Positions 25,308-33,428 of a DNA stretch of 64,000 nt are shown here, in pieces. Source of the stretch: Cognatilysobacter bugurensis (GTDB lineage Bacteria > Pseudomonadota > Gammaproteobacteria > Xanthomonadales > Xanthomonadaceae); contig NZ_BMYD01000005.1 of assembly GCF_014652095.1 (NCBI RefSeq), positions 62,001-126,000 of the forward strand, given 5' to 3'. Numbering within the stretch: position 1 is the stretch's first letter; each line of letters starts with the position of its first letter. A program made the translations under genes and the position numbers. Below the pieces are notes generated by a model. That model was not told the origin of the DNA and searched no databases. It was given only the letters and a program-made list of their open reading frames with translations.

Positions 25308-26099
25308 ATGAGACGGTCTGCTGCGACAGCGCGCGCGCCGCGCCGCGCCGCCTGGCTCCGCCGCATGCAGCGGTGGCTCGAACTGCCGATGCTGCTGCTG
25401 TCGGTCGCGTGGATCGCGCTGTTCGTGCTCGACGAGGTGCGCGGGCTCGGCCCCGGCCTGCAATGGGCGGTCAACGCGATCTGGATCGTGTTCATCGTCC
25501 ACTTCGTCGGCGAGTTCACCCTCGCCCCGGACAAGTCCGACTACCTCAAGCGCAACTGGCTGTCGGCGATCGCCCTCGTGCTGCCGGCGCTGCGGGTGTT
25601 CCGCGTGCTGCGCGTGGCCCGGTTCATGCGCGCGGCGGGCTGGCTGCGCAGCGTGCGGCTGGTGCGCGTGATCGGCACGTTCAACCGTGGCATGCGCGCG
25701 CTCGGCCGCGCGATGCGTCGGCGCGGGGCCGGCTACGTGATCACGCTGACGGGGGTGGTGACGCTGATCGGGGCGGCCGGCATGTTCGCATTCGAGCGTG
25801 ACTCGGCCGCGTCGGGCATCGACAGCTTTAGCGACGCGCTGTGGTGGACGGCGATGATCATGACCACGATGGGGTCCGAGCAATGGCCGCAGACCACGGC
25901 CGGGCGCGTGCTGTGCGTGCTGCTTTCGCTGTATGCGTTCGCCGTGTTCGGCTATGTCACCGCAATGCTGGCGAGTTTCTTCGTCGGTCGCGATACGCCG
26001 CCGCCGGTCGCGAGCGACGACGCGGCGCTCGCGCGGCTCGAAGCACAGCTTGCGGCGCTGCGCGAGGAACTGGCCGCCTCGCGCCAGCGGCCCGGTTGA
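25308..26099 (+). CDS. Voltage-gated-type ion channel with unusual selectivity filter
   Basis: 263 residues. Six hydrophobic segments fit the S1-S6 plan: S1 around LPMLLLSVAWIALFVLD, an Arg-rich S4 (LPALRVFRVLRVARFMRAAGWLRSVRLVRV, about 85-115), the pore at about 165-195 and S6 before residue 225. A coiled coil (LARLEAQLAALREELAAS) ends the protein, suggesting tetramerisation. The pore loop reads TTMGSEQWP where potassium channels have TVGYGD; related bacterial channels with GSEYWP exist, and their ion selectivity is not established. The start at 25308 follows the Cys-rich gene by 26 bases and the stop is three bases from the convergent I78 gene. Confidence 0.82.
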   Translation: MRRSAATARAPRRAAWLRRMQRWLELPMLLLSVAWIALFVLDEVRGLGPGLQWAVNAIWIVFIVHFVGEFTLAPDKSDYLKRNWLSAIALVLPALRVFRVLRVARFMRAAGWLRSVRLVRVIGTFNRGMRALGRAMRRRGAGYVITLTGVVTLIGAAGMFAFERDSAASGIDSFSDALWWTAMIMTTMGSEQWPQTTAGRVLCVLLSLYAFAVFGYVTAMLASFFVGRDTPPPVASDDAALARLEAQLAALREELAASRQRPG

Positions 26100-26102
26100 C
26101 CC

Positions 26103-26456
26103 TCAGCCGCAGCGGGCGCCGCTGATCGCGCCCTGCGCGTTGACGTCGAGGTTCAGGCGGTCGGCGCGGTAGTCCATCGTGACCACCTCGCCGGGGCGGA
26201 TCACGCGCACCGTCGAACTGCCGGACTCGACCCGAGCGCGTTCGACCACGTCCTGGGTCGGCTCACGCCCGATCGCCCAGCGCACCGCTTCCGCATTGCA
26301 CATTCCCTGACCTCCTGACGACACCGCGCCCGGCTCGGGCGGCGGACCCATGGTCGCGCAGGCGCCCACGGACAGCATCAGCACGACGAGGGGCGCGGCG
26401 ACGCTCCGGATGTCGAAGCGGGACGGTCGGCGATCGGCGCGGCGACGTTCGATCAT
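26103..26456 (-). CDS. I78 family peptidase inhibitor-like lipoprotein
   Basis: 117 residues. After a basic N-terminus a hydrophobic stretch (LVVLMLSVGAC) ends in a lipobox-like VGAC at about residue 33, so it should be exported and lipid-anchored. The mature part matches the I78 inhibitor pattern: CNAEAVRWAIGREPTQDVVERARVESGSSTVRVIRPGEVVTMDYRADRLNLDV... ending in a second Cys that would form the disulfide of the fold. I78 proteins inhibit serine proteases; here it could protect the periplasm from external or own proteases. The stop is three bases from that of the ion-channel gene, a very tight convergent pair. Confidence 0.8.
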   Translation of the reverse strand: MIERRRADRRPSRFDIRSVAAPLVVLMLSVGACATMGPPPEPGAVSSGGQGMCNAEAVRWAIGREPTQDVVERARVESGSSTVRVIRPGEVVTMDYRADRLNLDVNAQGAISGARCG

Positions 26457-26519
26457 GGTGGATCCTCACAGTGGAATCGCAGGCTGCGGTGGCACTTGTG
26501 TGGACCGCGTCAACGCCAT

Positions 26520-27587
26520 TCATGTATCCGAAGCCTGTGCCTCGACCAGGCGCTGCAGCAGCCGCGCGAGCGTCACCACGTCCTGGTGGTTGTGCGCTGC
26601 GACACGGCGCAGCAGGCCCGAGCTGCCGCCGCGCAGGTACGTCAGCCACGCCATCGGCGCCTGGGAGCCGGGCAGGTCGTCCTCGCGCACGATGCGCAGC
26701 AGCTCGCGTTCGATCGTAGCGAGCCGGCAGTTCTCCCAATGCCCGCGGTAGCGCCGGCGCGTGGGGTGCAGCAGGTCGACGTGGTCGAGCCCGTGCAGCG
26801 CATCGGGCAGCCGCGCGAGCCGGTAGCGGGTCTTCAGCAGCGGCGCGTCGTAGCTGCGCCCGTTGTAGCTGGTGAGCACCGTGTGCGGCGCGAGCCACGA
26901 TGCGAACTCGCGCAGCATCGCCGTCTCGGCCGCGAGCGTGCTGATCAGCAGCTGGCGGATGCGCAGGTCGCCGTCGTGCCAGTCGGCCGCCCCGATCATG
27001 AATGCGCGCGTGCCGGTGCCGCCCGCAAGGCCCGTGGTTTCGGTGTCGAAGAACAGCAACGACGCCGGGTCGACCGCGTCCTCGCGCCGCGCGAACGCGA
27101 GCGGCAGCGCCTGCAGCGGCGGCGCATGCGGCAACCGCGTCTCGATGAGGTGCAGGCCCGGTGCGATTTCGACGCCCGGCAGCGCGCGATCGGGGGCGGT
27201 GCGCGGCGCGGCCACCGGGGCCCGATCGCGCACGCCGAGCAGGCGGCGCAGCGAGCCGAGGGTCGGCGAAGCGCTCGGGTGGGGCGTCGATGCCGGGGCC
27301 GCCGCGTGCCGCGCAGCGGATGCATTCGCGTCCGGTGCTGGTTGGCCGCGCTGCGCGGCGTCGCGACGCAGCACCTCGTCCCACGGCGCCGCCGGAGACG
27401 CCGCCGTGTGCAGCGACGTGGACGGCCGTGAGGCAGCGGCTGTGGTGGGATCGGCAGTCGACGCAGGTGGCGCGCCGCCCGGCACACCGACGGGATTGGG
27501 CGCAGCCGGCGAATCGCGTCGTGGCGTGGGCGTGGGCGCTCCCGCCTGCCGCTTGAGCGCGCGCAGCCTGTCGAGCGTGACCGTCAT
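26520..27587 (-). CDS. Ribonuclease H-like 3'-5' exonuclease, MrfB/YprB-like
   Basis: 355 residues. The first 150 residues are a Pro/Ala/Thr-rich linker, unusual for the family. The DEDD exonuclease domain follows: Asp181 and Glu183 in FFDTETTGLAGG, the second motif in TVLTSYNGRSYDAPLLKTRY, and the last in AAHNHQDVVTLARLL. The order and spacing match Bacillus subtilis YprB (MrfB), a metal-dependent exonuclease that works with the helicase MrfA in repair of mitomycin C damage. The helicase gene is directly upstream on the same strand, 112 bases away, and the pairing supports the assignment. The ATG at 27587 (MTVTLDRLRALKRQ) starts a conserved N-terminal helix. Confidence 0.82.
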   Translation of the reverse strand: MTVTLDRLRALKRQAGAPTPTPRRDSPAAPNPVGVPGGAPPASTADPTTAAASRPSTSLHTAASPAAPWDEVLRRDAAQRGQPAPDANASAARHAAAPASTPHPSASPTLGSLRRLLGVRDRAPVAAPRTAPDRALPGVEIAPGLHLIETRLPHAPPLQALPLAFARREDAVDPASLLFFDTETTGLAGGTGTRAFMIGAADWHDGDLRIRQLLISTLAAETAMLREFASWLAPHTVLTSYNGRSYDAPLLKTRYRLARLPDALHGLDHVDLLHPTRRRYRGHWENCRLATIERELLRIVREDDLPGSQAPMAWLTYLRGGSSGLLRRVAAHNHQDVVTLARLLQRLVEAQASDT

Positions 27588-27699
27588 GGCAACACCCTCG
27601 AAGCTGAAGCGCAGCGGGCCTGCGCGCATCGCGAATGGACCGGTGCGCATGCCAGCACGCGCGGGCGTACGGCGCCCGGTCGATCCACCGACGGCCCGC

Positions 27700-30195
27700 T
27701 CATGCGCCGCGCTCCAGCGCACGCGGCACGTCCGCATCCAACTGCGACGGCGAGGTTGCGAACAGCCCCAGCACGCGTCGCGCCAGCGCCTTCGGCGTGG
27801 TGCCGTCGCGCTGCTCGTCGCCGGCGAGCACCGGGCCGACGCAGGCCGGGCAACCCGCGCGGCAATCGCAGCGCTCGACGAGTTCGATCGCGCGCGACAC
27901 GAGCTCACTGCTGCGCGTCCACAGCGGCTCGCTGAGGCCCACGCCGCCGGGGAAGTTGTCGTAGAGGTAGACGGTCGGCACGAACTGCTGCACTTCGTCG
28001 ACCGCGAGCGCCTGCCCCTCGCCGCCGCGCAGCTGACCGCGCCCGCCCGCGTCGTGCGTCGCGAACCACGCGCCATCGCCGTTACCGACGGCCTTGCACA
28101 GGTCGCGCGCATCGGCCATGACCGCCACGGTGGCGACGATGTGCAGCGCATAGCCCGCACCGAGAAAGCCATCGAGCGCATCCTGCTTGCCCGCGAACCA
28201 CGCGAGCAGCACCGCCTGCGGCAGCTGCCACCACGCGGCCGTGGTGTGCAGCTCCTGGTCGGGCAGGTTCACCGGCCCGTAGCCGATGTTTTCGTGCGTG
28301 TAGTAGCGGATCTTCTTGTAGCCGGCCACGCGCCGCACGACATGCACCTCGCCGTGGTGCGCATTGCCGTGGCCGGCATCGCTGCCATCGAAGCGCTCGA
28401 GCACCTTGAGCTTCGTGTAGTCGATCGAGTCGGTGTAGTAATCGACGAACGTGCGCGTGACGTAGGCCTTGCGGCCTTCCCAGTCGAGCGATTCGACCTG
28501 GTACGGCGTGCTCTGCACCATGTGGATCGCGCCTTCATACAGCGTGAGCGCGGCGGCCGAGTAATCGACCTCGGCGATGATCGTCTGCCGCCCGCCGCTG
28601 CGGTCGACGACGACGAAGTTGCCGTCCGCGACCGAGCGCAGGCTCACCGCGTTCGCCGGATACGCGTCGGCGATCCACTCCCAGCGTTCGCCCTCGCGGT
28701 GCACGACGTCGGTCTCGGCGAGCGCCTCAAGGTAGACCTCGGGCTCGATCGGGCCGAAGCGGTCGCCGTCGATAAACGGCAGCTCGAACGCGGCGCAGCG
28801 GATGTGATCGAACAGGATCAGCGGTTGGTCCGGTGCGATGCGCGCATGCTCCGGCGAAGCGTCGGCAAAGAAGTCCGGATGGCGCACGACGTACTGGTCG
28901 AGCGGCTGCGAGTTTGCGACGAGCACGCCCAAGCTGGGCTGCTGACGCCGCCCCGCGCGCCCGAAGCGCTGCCAGGTGCCGGCGACGCTGCCCGGGTAGC
29001 CGTTGAGGATCACGACGTCGAGCGAGCCGATGTCGACGCCGAGCTCGAGCGCGGACGTGCTCACGATGCCGTCCACATTGCCCGCACGCATCGATCGCTC
29101 GACCTCGCGGCGCTCGGTTGGCAGGTAGCCGCCGCGATACGCACGGATGCGTGCGGGTTTACGGGGGTCGCTGTCGAACACGTCCTTGAGGTACTTCGTC
29201 AGCACCTCGACCATGAGCCGCGTCTGCGCGAACACGAGCGTCTTGAGACCGGCCTTGATCGCGAGCCGCGCGATGCGGTTGCTCTGCGAGCGCGCCGATG
29301 CGCGCAGGCCGAGATCGGGGTTCACGACCGGCGGGTTCCACAGCAGCACATGGCGATCGCCGCGCGGCGCGCCCGATTCGCAGATCGCGGTGACCGGTGC
29401 TTCGATGAGCGCCTGCGCATGTGCCTGCGGGTTGCCGATCGTCGCCGAGCACACGATGAACTGCGGGTTCGCACCGTAGAACGCGCAGATGCGCTTGAGG
29501 CGGCGGATCACGTTCGCGACATGCGAGCCGAACACGCCGCGATACGTGTGGATCTCGTCGATCACCACGTACTGCAGGTTTTCGAAGAACTGCGCCCACT
29601 TGGTGTGATGCGGCAACATCGCCTGGTGCAGCATGTCGGGGTTGGACACGACGATGTCGCCGTGCAGGCGGATCGCCTGGCGCGCATCGCCAGGCGTGTC
29701 GCCGTCGAACGTGAACGCCTTGACGCCAAGTTCCCCCGCGCGATTGAGCTCGAGCAGCTCGGCGACCTGGTCCTGCGCGAGCGCCTTGGTCGGGAACAGG
29801 TAGAGCGCCTTCGCGCGCTGCGTCATCGCGGCGGCAACCACCGGCAGCGTGTAGCACAGCGACTTGCCCGACGCGGTCGGGGTCACGACCGCGACATGCT
29901 CGCCGCGACGCGCGGCGGCCCAGGCCTGCGCCTGGTGGGAGTAGAGGCGGTCGATGCCGCGCGTGCGCAGCGCCGCGGCGAGCGCGGGCGGCACGTCGTC
30001 GGGGATCGGCGCATAGACGCCGTCGCAGCCGGGCAGCGTGAAATGGCCGGTGATGCGGTCGCCGTAGCGGCGCGCGAGTGCCTGGGTGAGCGCGGCGCCG
30101 TCCCCGCGGCGGCGGACCGGTGCGCGCACGAGCGCGTCATGCGCAACCTCTGCCTCCTCGTGGCCGAGCCGGGCCAGGGCCTGTCCGGGTTCCAT
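27700..30195 (-). CDS. DEAD/DEAH-box helicase with DUF1998 (MZB) domain, MrfA/YprA-like
   Basis: 831 residues. Helicase motifs are in order: Q/motif I VVTPTASGKSLCYTLP (about 100), Ia PTKALAQDQ, II VVIDEIHTYRGVFGSH, III VCSATIGNP, then the second RecA domain with IV LVFAQTR, V VSTSALELGVDIGSLD and VI QRFGRAGRR. The C-terminal DUF1998 domain has the four-Cys zinc site CDCRAGCPACVGP (about 785). This architecture is that of MrfA (YprA), a 3'-5' DNA helicase of a mitomycin repair pathway separate from nucleotide excision repair. ATG 30195 was preferred to GTG 30210 because GAGG sits at the right distance before it. With the following nuclease gene it forms a likely functional pair. Confidence 0.9.
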   Translation of the reverse strand: MEPGQALARLGHEEAEVAHDALVRAPVRRRGDGAALTQALARRYGDRITGHFTLPGCDGVYAPIPDDVPPALAAALRTRGIDRLYSHQAQAWAAARRGEHVAVVTPTASGKSLCYTLPVVAAAMTQRAKALYLFPTKALAQDQVAELLELNRAGELGVKAFTFDGDTPGDARQAIRLHGDIVVSNPDMLHQAMLPHHTKWAQFFENLQYVVIDEIHTYRGVFGSHVANVIRRLKRICAFYGANPQFIVCSATIGNPQAHAQALIEAPVTAICESGAPRGDRHVLLWNPPVVNPDLGLRASARSQSNRIARLAIKAGLKTLVFAQTRLMVEVLTKYLKDVFDSDPRKPARIRAYRGGYLPTERREVERSMRAGNVDGIVSTSALELGVDIGSLDVVILNGYPGSVAGTWQRFGRAGRRQQPSLGVLVANSQPLDQYVVRHPDFFADASPEHARIAPDQPLILFDHIRCAAFELPFIDGDRFGPIEPEVYLEALAETDVVHREGERWEWIADAYPANAVSLRSVADGNFVVVDRSGGRQTIIAEVDYSAAALTLYEGAIHMVQSTPYQVESLDWEGRKAYVTRTFVDYYTDSIDYTKLKVLERFDGSDAGHGNAHHGEVHVVRRVAGYKKIRYYTHENIGYGPVNLPDQELHTTAAWWQLPQAVLLAWFAGKQDALDGFLGAGYALHIVATVAVMADARDLCKAVGNGDGAWFATHDAGGRGQLRGGEGQALAVDEVQQFVPTVYLYDNFPGGVGLSEPLWTRSSELVSRAIELVERCDCRAGCPACVGPVLAGDEQRDGTTPKALARRVLGLFATSPSQLDADVPRALERGA

Positions 30196-30259
30196 CGCGC
30201 GCCTCTTCACAAAGCGCGCAGTGGGCCCGAGCGGCGTCTCAGTCCATGAGACGGGCGGT

Positions 30260-30805
30260 TCAGCTCATCATCGGCACGGCGGCTTCGAGCTCGCGGGAGT
30301 CCACGGCGCGCACGGTCCACGCCCGCAGCTTCGCCGGGCTCGGCACACCGATGCCGCGGATGCGCCCGTGCGTGTACAGCGTCACGTGTGGGGGCGGCAC
30401 CGGCAGCTTGCGGCCGAGCAGGTCGCCGAGTGCCTGATGGAAGCGCGCCATCGCCGGCATGCGCACTTGCTCGATCAGCGCATGCGAGATGCGCTCTTCG
30501 CCGGATTTGTAGCGCACAACCTTCCGCAGTCGGAGCAGCTCATGGGTGCGCTCCAGACGCCAGTCCTGCGCCTCGAACGCCGCGCGCACCGCGCAATTGC
30601 GAAAGCGCTCGCCGAGCGAGGCATGGAGCTGGCGGCCCAGCGCGCGGCCGGCCAGCGTCACGTGCAACTCGTCACGCGGCTCGAACTCGATGCCGTCGAG
30701 CGCGATCGGCGCATGCGGCGGCGCCCAGGCGTCCACCGGGATCGGCAGCACGAGGGTCTGTTCGTCCGACCAGCCCGGCCAGTCGATGTCGAATCGGATT
30801 GTCAT
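30260..30805 (-). CDS. 2H phosphoesterase-like protein
   Basis: 181 residues, not identical to any family I know by name. Two HxTx motifs are visible: ELHVTLAGR (about residue 49) and PPHVTLYTHGR (about 140). Paired HxT motifs separated by about 90 residues are the hallmark of the 2H phosphoesterase superfamily (RNA ligase/cyclic phosphodiesterases such as ThpR). Helices between them hold RISHALIEQVRMPAMARFHQALGDLLGRKL. No signal peptide. The ATG at 30805 is chosen because the strand IRFDIDWPG begins there. It lies upstream of the mrfA-like gene by 64 bases on the same strand, so co-expression is possible. Substrate unknown; the call rests on the two motifs and general layout. Confidence 0.65.
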   Translation of the reverse strand: MTIRFDIDWPGWSDEQTLVLPIPVDAWAPPHAPIALDGIEFEPRDELHVTLAGRALGRQLHASLGERFRNCAVRAAFEAQDWRLERTHELLRLRKVVRYKSGEERISHALIEQVRMPAMARFHQALGDLLGRKLPVPPPHVTLYTHGRIRGIGVPSPAKLRAWTVRAVDSRELEAAVPMMS

Positions 30806-30904
30806 TGGATCGTCCACCCGCCGGCGCACCGCCGGCCTGCCTGCAGTCAAGCAAACGGCGCCTTGCGCGGTCGTGAAAACAACGTGGACGCGACGCCCGC
30901 GTGA

Positions 30905-30933
30905 TTGCCGGCCGTCGCGACGCCGCGTACAAC
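30905..30933 (+). promoter_or_regulatory. Predicted promoter of the DUF938 gene
   Basis: TTGCCG (30905-30910) and TACAAC (30928-30933) are separated by 17 bases, and the ATG follows at 30961. Each box matches consensus at four positions. The leader would be about 20 bases. Confidence 0.5.
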
Positions 30934-30960
30934 CTCGGCACCGTCCCGCGCGAGCCTGCG

Positions 30961-31581
30961 ATGCACGCCAAGCCCCACGCCCCGTCCTGCGACCGCAATC
31001 GCGATCCGATCCTCGACGTCCTGCGCGAGCACTTCGCCGCGCGGAGAAACGTGCTTGAGATCGGCAGCGGCACCGGCCAGCACGCGGTGCATTTCGCCGC
31101 CGCGCTGCCGCAGCTGCAGTGGCAGTGCAGCGACGTCGCCGAGCACCTGCCGGGAATCGCGATGTGGCTCGACGAGGCCGCGCTGCCGAACACGCCGCCG
31201 CCGGTCGAACTCGACGTCGCACGCGGGCCCTGGCCCTCGCCGACGGGTGCGGCCCCCCGATTCGATGCGGCGTTCACGGCCAACACCCTGCACATCATGG
31301 GCTGGCCCGAGGTGCAGGCGCTGTTCGCCGGGCTCGACCGCGTGCTCGATGCCGAAGCGACGCTGATCGCCTACGGGCCGTTCAACGTCGGCGGTGCGTT
31401 TACGAGCGAGAGCAACGCGCAGTTCGATGCCTGGCTGCGCGACCGCGACCCGCGCTCGGGCGTGCGTGACCTCGAAGCCGTGGATGCGCTCGCGCAGGGC
31501 ATCGGTATGACGCGCATCGCCGACGTCGAAATGCCCGCGCACAACCGCTGCCTCGTCTGGACGCGCAGCGCGCACGCTTGA
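30961..31581 (+). CDS. DUF938 family SAM-dependent methyltransferase-like protein
   Basis: 206 residues. It has the DUF938 pattern: SCDRNRDPILDVLREHF at the start, the SAM loop VLEIGSGTGQHAVHFAAALP (about 30-49), the WQCSDV acidic strand, FDAAFTANTLHIMGW (about 100) and LIAYGPFNVGGAFTSESN with a terminal DVEMPAHNRCLVW block. The family is widespread in Proteobacteria and eukaryotes, is predicted to be a cytosolic methyltransferase and has no agreed substrate. The gene has its own promoter and is followed by the L,D-transpeptidase-like gene, which also appears to have its own. Confidence 0.88.
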   Translation: MHAKPHAPSCDRNRDPILDVLREHFAARRNVLEIGSGTGQHAVHFAAALPQLQWQCSDVAEHLPGIAMWLDEAALPNTPPPVELDVARGPWPSPTGAAPRFDAAFTANTLHIMGWPEVQALFAGLDRVLDAEATLIAYGPFNVGGAFTSESNAQFDAWLRDRDPRSGVRDLEAVDALAQGIGMTRIADVEMPAHNRCLVWTRSAHA

Positions 31582-31697
31582 GCGAGTGATCTGCGCGTCT
31601 GCACATGAACAGGCGCGCGGCTCGCGCCGTTCTGCGACGACGTCCGAAAACTCCGCGCGTCCCGACCCCGGTTCAGCCCACCCGCATGTGCGCTGCG

Positions 31698-31703
31698 TAT
31701 CCT
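31698..31703 (+). promoter_or_regulatory. -10 box TATCCT six bases before the L,D-transpeptidase ATG
   Basis: TATCCT at 31698-31703 is followed by six bases and then the ATG at 31710. The spacing is the same as at rlmI and mlaA and again suggests leaderless transcription; no ribosome-binding site precedes this ATG. Confidence 0.42.
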
Positions 31704-31709
31704 GCGCCG

Positions 31710-32570
31710 ATGCTACGTACTGCCTGTTTTGCCCTTGGGTCGGTCGCGCTTGCGGCCACGGTCGCGTGCTCGATGCATGCCGCGTCGCCCTCCGCAGGGC
31801 CCATCGAGACGTCTGCACCGCCGCGCGCAGCCGCTGAGCTGCCGCGCCCGGTCGTAGCGACGCCGGTCATTCCGGCGCCGTCACCCGCCCCACCAGCCGC
31901 CGCGGTCGACACGCGATGGCATGCACTGCGCGCGGCCGCACCCGACCTCGACGCCGGCGTGCTCGCGCTCGCACTCGAGGCGCGCGAGTGCGCGGCGCGC
32001 AAGGGCACGAAGACGGGCGACAAGCTTGCCGTCATCGACTATTCGCGACCGTCCACGCAGCCGCGGCTGTGGGTGTTCGACGTCGAGCGCACGCGCCTGC
32101 TGCACCGCGAGCACGTTGCGCACGGCCGCGGCAGCGGTGAGAACCATGCACGTGCGTTTTCGAATCGCGACGGCAGCCACCAGACCAGCCTCGGCCTGTT
32201 CGTGACCGCGGAGACCTACGTCGGCGGCAACGGCTATTCGATGCGCATGGACGGGCTCGACGCCGGCGTCAACGACGCCGCGCGCGATCGCCTCATCGTT
32301 ATGCACGGCGCCCCGTACGTGGATCCCGCGCAAGCGCAGCGTCAGGGCCGGCTCGGCCGCAGCTACGGCTGCCCGGCGGTGCGTCCCGAGATCGCGCGGC
32401 AGATGATCGACACGCTCAAGCACGGGCAGATGCTGTTTGCGTATTACCCCGATGATGCGTGGCTCACCGGCTCACGCAATTTTGGCTGCAGCGGGCGCAG
32501 CGCGCGTGAGATCTACGCGAGTGCACACGACACGCGGTCCGGCGGTTCGACGGAGTCGGTCGCGTACTGA
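31710..32570 (+). CDS. YkuD_2 (murein L,D-transpeptidase catalytic-domain) family protein
   Basis: 286 residues. A lipoprotein signal is likely: a hydrophobic stretch ending TVAC (Cys20), followed by a Pro/Ala-rich spacer to about residue 65. The catalytic domain has the block LAVIDYSRPSTQPRLWVFDVERTRLL, the active-site surroundings TSLGLFVTAETYVGGNGYSMRMDGLD and the nucleophile Cys in GRSYGCPAVRPEIA (about 217) with the preceding His in VMHGAPYV. This family resembles YkuD L,D-transpeptidases, which crosslink peptidoglycan or attach proteins to it. An envelope location fits the lipobox. The ATG at 31710 was preferred over one at 31605 because the signal peptide starts there and because of the -10 box. 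Confidence 0.85.
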   Translation: MLRTACFALGSVALAATVACSMHAASPSAGPIETSAPPRAAAELPRPVVATPVIPAPSPAPPAAAVDTRWHALRAAAPDLDAGVLALALEARECAARKGTKTGDKLAVIDYSRPSTQPRLWVFDVERTRLLHREHVAHGRGSGENHARAFSNRDGSHQTSLGLFVTAETYVGGNGYSMRMDGLDAGVNDAARDRLIVMHGAPYVDPAQAQRQGRLGRSYGCPAVRPEIARQMIDTLKHGQMLFAYYPDDAWLTGSRNFGCSGRSAREIYASAHDTRSGGSTESVAY

Positions 32571-32597
32571 TAACACCGGCACGCGTCCGCCCAAGCA

Positions 32598-32684
32598 GCA
32601 CCGGTGCACAACAGCGATTTCGACTCGTCCAAACGCCGCCCCGGCGGGCACTGGGCGGCGTTTGGACCGGCGTTGCATCGGTGC
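32598..32684. repeat. Large stem-loop: perfect 15-bp inverted repeat with imperfect outer arms
   Basis: gtccaaacgccgccc (32627-32641) and gggcggcgtttggac (32653-32667) are perfect inverted copies around an 11-base loop. Outer arms gcaccggtgcacaac (32598-32612) and gttgcatcggtgc (32672-32684) also pair with a few mismatches. The element sits in the 208-base gap between the L,D-transpeptidase gene and the A/T-richer small gene. No T run follows. It could be a 3'-end stabiliser, a structured leader or a remnant of a repeat element. Confidence 0.6.
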
Positions 32685-32778
32685 GGCAAAGGAATATCGT
32701 AGACGGTGCGACGGCCATGGGTCATGGGGTCGCCAAGCTCACGGTTTCCTGCAATGTCACATCACACAAGGAGGGACG

Positions 32779-33255
32779 ATGAAACAGATCCTGTATCTGC
32801 TCCTGGCCGCGGCTCTGGTATCGACACCGTATGCAATTGCTGGTGAGGAAGAGCCGGTACGTCTTGATCAGATCCTCGAGGAACAGCGGTCCATTCGCGG
32901 GGCGATCGAGACGCACGACTCGGCGTATCAACACGTTTCCGAGTACAGGCGTAAGCGGGTCTTCGAGGCGCAGGATCGACTTTTCTATCTGGCAGAGGGT
33001 CGAGCGGATCTGGGCGCCTTGCCGCCAGACGATCGACTGGACGTGTTCAATCAGCTCAAGAAAATCGAAGCGCTCTTATCCGCTGGCAGGGAAAGCGAGC
33101 GCACCGTCTGCGAGCGGGTTGCAATCGCAGGTACTCGACGCTACCAGACGGCTTGCATGACCGAGGCAGAGCGCGAGCGCCGCGCCGAGTCGGCAAAGCG
33201 GGCGATGCTGGAACGTGCCGCGTGCACGACGGCCAAGTGCAAGGCGGGCGGCTGA
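32779..33255 (+). CDS. Exported small protein of unknown function, A/T-richer than neighbours
   Basis: 158 residues. A textbook Sec signal peptide (MKQILYLLLAAALVSTPYAIA, cleavage near residue 21) is followed by a charged, mostly helical mature part with EEPVRLDQILEEQRSIRGAIE and two Cys pairs towards the C-terminus (ERTVCERV, QTACMTE, ACTTAKCKAGG). A near-perfect AAGGAGGG ribosome-binding site precedes the ATG. The coding sequence is visibly less GC-rich and uses more A/T-ending codons than the surrounding genes, which suggests recent acquisition. It is bounded by a strong stem-loop upstream and an intrinsic terminator downstream, so it forms its own unit. Function not recognised. Confidence 0.8.
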   Translation: MKQILYLLLAAALVSTPYAIAGEEEPVRLDQILEEQRSIRGAIETHDSAYQHVSEYRRKRVFEAQDRLFYLAEGRADLGALPPDDRLDVFNQLKKIEALLSAGRESERTVCERVAIAGTRRYQTACMTEAERERRAESAKRAMLERAACTTAKCKAGG

Positions 33256-33394
33256 CTCCGAGGGGTCCGGGCCTTTACGGAACTGATAGCCGCCGACCAT
33301 GCACTCGGTTGCATCGATAGTCATCGATACCTCGCCGGAATAGGCAGCCCCGGCAGTTCACGGCCGGCGGTCCGGCGCGGCGACCCGGTCTGGA

Positions 33395-33420
33395 GGCCCC
33401 GCAACGCGGGGCCTTTTTTT
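33395..33420 (+). terminator. Intrinsic terminator after the small exported protein gene
   Basis: ggccccgc (33395-33402) and gcggggcc (33406-33413) form an 8-bp GC stem with a 3-base loop, directly followed by seven Ts (33414-33420). It is the only classical Rho-independent terminator I found in the window. Confidence 0.9.
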
Positions 33421-33428
33421 GCCGCGCG

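Noticed and set aside
26872-30249. Plus-strand open frame of 1,125 codons
   Set aside because: It is fully antisense to the mrfA/mrfB-like genes, has an Arg/Ala/Glu-rich composition without domain motifs, and is a by-product of high GC content.
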